Of a stretch of DNA of 64,000 nt, positions 58,766 through 64,000 are shown in pieces (the stretch's first letter is position 1; each line of letters starts with the position of its first letter). The position numbers and the translations under genes were made by a program. A model generated the notes under the pieces. It was not told where the DNA came from. It saw nothing but the letters and a program-made list of their open reading frames with translations, and did no database searches. The DNA comes from Marisa cornuarietis (lineage: Eukaryota; Mollusca; Gastropoda; Architaenioglossa; Ampullariidae). The stretch lies in contig SMMW01000087.1 in the NCBI GenBank assembly GCA_004794655.1, positions 1,594,501-1,658,500 of the forward strand, written 5' to 3'.

Positions 58766-61700
58766 TTGAAAATAAAATATCTATCAGTCTATTTAACAAA
58801 ACGTTAATTATTTTCATAACTACGATGTAAGCGTTCTAAAGTTTTTCCTGATGAACTTTGAAACCAGACATACCAGAGCAGTTGACAGGGTCCGGGTACC
58901 ATACGTCTTCCTGACAGACAAACACTTTAGATTGTGACTGGTCAGGAAATTCATATCCCGTTTCACAGTCTACCCCGAATAGAAAGCTTCGTTCAGATGA
59001 TGTCAGGTTGGTGACTTTAACCTTATAAAGGGAAGTCAGCAGGGTGACGTCACATATCCCTGAAATAGAAAAGTGTTGTCGAGTACAAGTAAATTCATAA
59101 TGACATCAGAATAAAAATGCATAATGACCGTCAGGATATAATTCATAATGAAATCAAGATAAAATTCATGACGACGTCAAGATCACAATCTAGACATACG
59201 ACAAAGGGTACTTTCTTGTTGCCATTAACAACGTGAAAGGTAAACCAGGTGTGGAAGGTGGCCGTGTAAAATTGGAGGAATAAATGATGGATGACTACAA
59301 GTGGAGTGTCTGGATGGATTACTGCTGAAGATAAATAGGTGATATCAATAACTCATTAGACACCTTTAACAAACTCCAATGTGCGTTATGTCCCCTTGTC
59401 AACTTCTAAACTTCTTGGAATAGTTTTGTCTGTTTCAGAACGCTCCGCCTTTTCTTCTTTGACAATGTCGTCAACGTCAACTCAGTCAAAAGAGAAAGAG
59501 GCTACAGTCATCGAATGATGGAGCCTTCTGTCACTCCCTTGACTGGCACTCACCTGCACAATCCTGCAGACTGGGGGTCCAGGCCCCTCCCAAGCACACG
59601 TGAACTCGCTCTGTGTTGTGATCCAAGAAAAGATTGGATCCAGTACACCTTATTGTTGCTATGGCAACTTCATCCACGTATGTCATCTCCACGGTAACGT
59701 TTTGTAGAGTGATGGTATCACATGCAGCTGTTGATAAAAATCGTCTGTAACATCCTCGCTCCTTACGTGTCGCATTTATTTCTTCCATCCATCGCTAACT
59801 ACTGACGTGATAAACTTATTTCCCTTAACTTCCACCCCACCACACACACTTTCTCTTTCCCTTCATCTAAGACTAAAATCAATTTGTTCCTGTGACAAAG
59901 GGGAACGGTCTGATGGTGTTGAAGAACATTCACTCACTCTCGGACACACACAGAGCACGCCCGCAAACACTGAGTTTCACACGTATTCTTTCAGACAACA
60001 AATCACTAAAATCTGTACATGGGCTCGAACGTTTCTATTAATCGGGTGAACGTAAATAAATACTTTACTAAACAACAAAAGAAAAGTTCAGCACAAATAT
60101 TCTACACTGAGTTTACACAAATACAAATGTATCCAAGCAGTTTATATTAAAGTCCTTCAAGTTTTCTCTTCTTCTGTTGTTGTTGGGGGGGGGGGGTCGA
60201 CACGGCAAACAGTTCCACTCTTTCAGTCTTGCTCTCTGGCGTTGATCGTACGGACAGCCTACATCCACCAAATAACTACGAGAGTCTTAACGGCAGATAA
60301 ATGATCAAGTCAATAAAAATTCCACAGTAGGTAAATCCACACAGTTATACGATCTTCTCAGGAGATCACACAGCAGTTGAGAAAATTAGTAAATCGAGGA
60401 ACCACACAGTCGCTTATTAATGACAACCCACACAGTTAATATTTCTCCACACAGTTACTTTTTCTCCATACAGTTAATATTTCTTCACACAGTTAATATG
60501 TATCCACACAGTTAATATTTATCCACACAGTTACTATTTCTTCACACAGTTAATATTTATCCACACAGTTACTATTAATTCCAACCTCTGTCCCAAATTC
60601 TTCTTTCTCCCCAGACTCTCACGTCTGCTTCTCCTTCCAATTTCTAAACAACGCCCCCTATCAACATTCAATCCAGGGGTGATAATCTCTACTCATACAA
60701 GGGTGACAACCTCGTTACTTCGACGTTCAGGGGTGGTAACACATGTTCATAACAGATGGCTACTCACGGAGATGACACTCCAGTGTTGTCCAGCTTCGGT
60801 TCGTGCAGATCGCTACACCAGACACGTTACCGTCAGGAAGATGGTGTCCAGGGTAACAGCTTACATTTGCCTTGTAGGGGTCTGATGTGTCGATGACAAC
60901 TGTTGCGTGTGGGACAGTAAGCTTAGGACACTTGACTGGAACGGTACAAAATGGGAAAAGCTAGAAAGTATAATACTGAATAAAGCACAAGTGAAACAAT
61001 TTTACAAGCATTTGTTTGTCCTTTATGAACAGAAAGTGCATGTGTTCAACTGTAGATTTTATAAACCTTGCTCGCACTTCTGTTTGCTTGTTCATGTCTT
61101 TTTATGTTTGAACTTAGCCCTATAGTCAGAAGATTGCTCCAGTTTAGGATGTCTTCTTTTTGGGGATGAGCGGAAAATGTCTAGAAAGAAAATGCGAACA
61201 ATCAGAGAATTGTCAGAGGAGACGTATTATAAAATTCTAATAATGGCTTCTTCCTTTCTTGTGTGAACCGATTAAAAAATCTATCGTTACCATATGGAGA
61301 GGGAAATCCATCTTTCTCGACCAAGTTATGGGTATCTGTACCCTATGGGTATTTGTACCCTAGATCAGCACGAGAGTTGCAACTTATCATGGCATATTCT
61401 AGTCCTGTGACTCAATACAATAGTTCCGAAAAAAAGAAAGAAGAGAGAGCGAGCGTTTGTGTGTGTGTGTGTGTGCACGCGCGTGTGCGAGAGAGAGAGA
61501 GTGTGTGTGTGTGTGTGTGTAGTGTACGCGAACGCGATCGAGCGAGAAAGAAGGGAGAGAGGAAAGTGAGCGAGAGAAGACTGCTGTTGTAGTATAAATT
61601 AATGTGCTAGATTTTTAAGAATTATTTCAGTGCATAAAGTTAAGTAAATTCGTGACGTGTTAAAAGCGTTATTACGAGGTCACAGAGTTACATCCCCTGA

Positions 61701-61869
61701 GTAGGAAGCTGTTATATGGAGCATTGAGTAGCGAGTATGCGATTACAGACTAAAGTAACTTCCTGATAACATATGTAGCATGCCCAGTATGGCCTTTAGA
61801 CAACCTATACGTGTACTCGGTATGGTGTGAACCGGGTGCAAAAGAAAGAACGAACGAACGAACGAACGA

Positions 61870-61917
<48 letters not shown>

Positions 61918-63619
61918 ACGAACGAACGAACGAACGAAAGAAAGAAAGAACGAAACAAACAAACAAACAAACAAACAAACAAACAACAAGAGGGACATAT
62001 TCTAGTCCTGTCAGTCAATACAACAGCGCAGAGAGGGAGAAAGAAAGACAGAGAGACAAACTTACCTGAACAGTTCTGTAAGGGGGGATCCCAGGTACCG
62101 TCACTGCGGCAGACTGTCGTTATTATCTTTCTTTCATCGCTGAAAGCGTCGTCACTGTTGATACACCCAAGGCTAACTGTGGCGCCGACCACATCGTCTT
62201 GTCCCATCACAAAAGTTGTCTGTTGATTGATGTATTCCTGTCCGCTGCATGTCACTTGTACTGAAAAAGTTCAGCATGAATGGCGCATGACAGTACGACG
62301 TGAGGAGAAATTAGGAAAAGGATGGCCAGACAGATGACTGGGCATTGTAAGTTATGCAGTTCTGTGTGGTGTCTAATCTACAGCCAGTCCATGGGGAATC
62401 GTCTAACGCACCGATGTGTAGAAAAAATAGCTGAATTCTTCCTCGTTCTCAGCAAATATTCAAAAGCTCGCAACAGGTGAAATGTTTGCCGTGAGATAAA
62501 AGGTAATAATATTTCTGGTGTTTGCACGACCAATGATGCTTAAGTCTAAGGTTTATTGAGTTAAAATCATTTATGTTTCTTACGAAATGGGGCTCAGCTT
62601 CAAAATAAAACAGAAAGCGAGCTTTGCAGCCGGGGGTGCTTTCAAACTGAATGACATAAGGTTAAGGGTTAGGGGTTATGCTTAGAGTTAGCACGGACGT
62701 GTATAGGTGGACTGCTGTCTGTCTGCCGAGACCAACGCTGAGCCTCTTGCGAAGTTCTCCGCTGTTAGTCTCGGCGAGCCTTAACAATGAATGTGAATAA
62801 ACCGGAAGCTTCTTATACACCAGCCTCGTTCTAGTAGTTCAACAGAAACGTGACTAAACTGGAAGCTATTTGTAACCAGCCTCGTTCTATGACTTCACTG
62901 AAAAAAAAAAATCGTCTGCAAGCAGTCCAGTATAATACAAGTCCGTGAAGTAAGTTATCGTCTGAACCCTATTTCACAACTCCGCCCACTGTTCCAGCGT
63001 TTCTGTCATGGAAAACCAGACTTCTTTCTTTATCCAAGTTGTTCCAAAAACTGTTAAACAAACAGGATATATGTGATGCTTAAAATTATATCGATGCACC
63101 TACCGTCACAGTTTTGCGGTTGCGGAGTCCAGGAGTGAGAGAGATCACATGTCACAAACTGAACACTGCTCCCGCTACCCGTCAGCCACCCGTCTTCGCA
63201 CAGCAAGGTCAAGGTCGTATTATAGTTGAATGTTACATAATGACTGGGGGCGTGCTGTGTGTTTGTAGTCTGGGGAGAGCTGCAACTACTTACTGAAACA
63301 GTGCAGTTCATTTTATTATTATTAACAAAGCAGTAACAGTATCTGCTACATATTTACTGTCCAATATTATTACTCTATCAACATCATTATATATTATTGG
63401 AATTAAATATTCATCAGATATTGTTGCTGTCTTATTTATAATAAAATAACTTTAACGTGTTTTAAATTTTTGCCTTGCATATTTATGAATATTTGTTATA
63501 CATTTCAAAGTTAAGATCCGCGTTGCTTACAGAAAAGGGGAAACTTCACCTGCTTAGATCGAATGACTCTGTTTTAGCGACTTATTTACGCAAGAAAAAG
63601 ACCGTGTCCTAGTAAGCAG

Positions 63620-63698
<79 letters not shown>

Positions 63699-63902
63699 TA
63701 TTCAGGCCTTACACTCACATACCATAACAGTCCACTGGCGTGGGCGACCACTCTAACGTCTTGGTGCATGTGATGGTGTAGCTCCGAGCACCATCCATGA
63801 CGACGGTGCCGGGGTCACAGGTCACGGTGACGGTGCTGGCGTAGATTCTGCTGGGCGCACTGAGGTTAGCGTTGAGAAACGTCACTTCCGGGCACGATGC
63901 CA
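58422..63902 (-). CDS. Multi-Sushi (CCP) domain protein, C-terminal seven modules (gene continues beyond the window)
   Basis: Seven minus-strand exons each encode one complete Sushi/complement-control module: 63902-63723, 63292-63104, 62260-62066, 60935-60768, 59727-59554, 59059-58874, 58604-58422. All are phase 1-1 with GT-AG borders, 168-195 nt. Each has the fold's four Cys and the Trp before the last: for example SCPEVTF, TVTVTC, TITC, LEWSPTPVDC in the first, and QCSPLYG, VTIQCKDGW, EVACQPDGSWSP, EFC in the last. Asn-x-Ser/Thr sites are frequent. Family knowledge: Sushi domains are extracellular, disulphide-bonded (Cys1-3, 2-4) beads in complement regulators, selectins, SVEP1/polydom and many invertebrate adhesion or immune proteins. 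The N-terminal side is outside the window, so the overall type is unknown; no membrane span is seen downstream, which points to secretion or an unseen anchor exon. Introns hold GT arrays and a 19-bp tandem repeat. Confidence 0.93.
58687..58765. repeat. (GT)n(GA)n microsatellite
   Basis: About 29 GT units followed by about nine GA units, in the intron between the last two Sushi exons. Confidence 0.97.
60180..60196. repeat. Poly(G) run
   Basis: TTGTTGGGGGGGGGGGG: about 12 G residues in a Sushi-gene intron. Confidence 0.85.
60429..60580. repeat. 19-bp tandem repeat, eight units
   Basis: Unit CACACAGTTAATATTTCTC with variants (AGTTACT, TATC, CTTC). The array is 152 bp, exactly eight units, in the intron after the fourth visible Sushi exon. 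Isolated CACACAG copies (about 60368 and 60402) precede it, suggesting older units. No spacers, hence not a CRISPR array. Confidence 0.92.
61458..61525. repeat. (GT)n/(GA)n compound tract
   Basis: GT runs interrupted by CACGCGCG and GAGAGAGAGAGA segments. Confidence 0.9.
61840..61986. repeat. (GAAC)n(GAAA)n(GAAC)n(CAAA)n compound tetranucleotide array
   Basis: About 145 bp of tetranucleotides that change stepwise from AACG to AAAG, back to AACG, then to AAAC. It lies just beyond the third visible Sushi exon, so that exon's frame appears to run into Phe/Leu/Ser-rich nonsense. Confidence 0.97.
63624..63698. repeat. (GT)n microsatellite
   Basis: About 37 GT units, ending 25 bp beyond the 3' splice border of the first visible Sushi exon. 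Confidence 0.98.
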
Positions 63903-64000
63903 CTGAGGAACAGACACAAGGGAAGAAGTCAGTGTTGTCCAAACCGAGCGAAACAGAAACGACCATTATAACGATCAGTCATCGCAGCTGTCGCTCGTTA

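Noticed and set aside
61743..62255. 170-codon minus-strand frame rich in Phe/Leu/Ser
   Set aside because: A Sushi exon reading through its donor (TCAG|gtaagt) into an intronic tetranucleotide repeat; only the first 65 or so residues are real.

Overview
The window is nuclear DNA from an intron-rich animal, most likely a mollusc and plausibly a gastropod. This rests on spliced genes with GT-AG introns, long introns, a water-channel gene of animal type, many CA/GT, GTGA and CAT microsatellites, tRNA-headed SINEs, and CR1/L2-like LINE fragments with ATT-repeat tails of the kind common in marine invertebrates. The species cannot be read from the sequence. Nothing here is bacterial or viral: no operons, CRISPR arrays or plasmid functions.

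Layout. (1) 655-4318, + strand: the last six exons of an ankyrin-repeat protein with a long disordered, acidic, Ser/Thr-rich C-terminus; its 5' end lies outside the window. (2) 4319-14990: about 10.6 kb of AT-rich DNA without a gene, holding the ankyrin 3' UTR and a dead LINE tail. (3) 15323-20547, + strand: a complete four-exon acireductone dioxygenase (ADI1, methionine salvage), with a CpG-rich, E-box-bearing promoter and SINEs in intron 1. (4) 20998-42877, - strand: an aquaporin with six coding exons visible, tail to tail with ADI1 (stop codons 450 bp apart). An 18.4-kb intron separates the exon for membrane span 1 from the exon with the first NPA loop. The second pore loop reads NPS instead of NPA, while the selectivity filter is Phe-His-Ala-Arg. 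(5) Inside that intron: SINEs, a LINE tail, microsatellites, a 28-bp minisatellite, a CpG-rich cluster of transcription-factor motifs at 27.9-28.6 kb, and splice-bounded + strand ORFs that could belong to a nested, unrecognised gene. (6) 42878-57584: no convincing gene; repeats, a MITE and one short ORF with a signal-peptide-like start. (7) 57676 to beyond the right edge, - strand: a gene made of single-exon Sushi/CCP modules (seven visible, every exon phase 1-1), ending in two unfamiliar short exons and a poly(A) signal.

ADI1 and the aquaporin are ordinary housekeeping and transport genes; the Sushi gene encodes an extracellular adhesion-type or complement-type protein. No shared pathway links them. 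The points most worth a second look are the NPS aquaporin, the complementary GTGA/TCAC arrays flanking one of its exons, the possible nested gene, and the repeated Ser-Arg-Glu-x-Thr-Pro motifs in the ankyrin protein.
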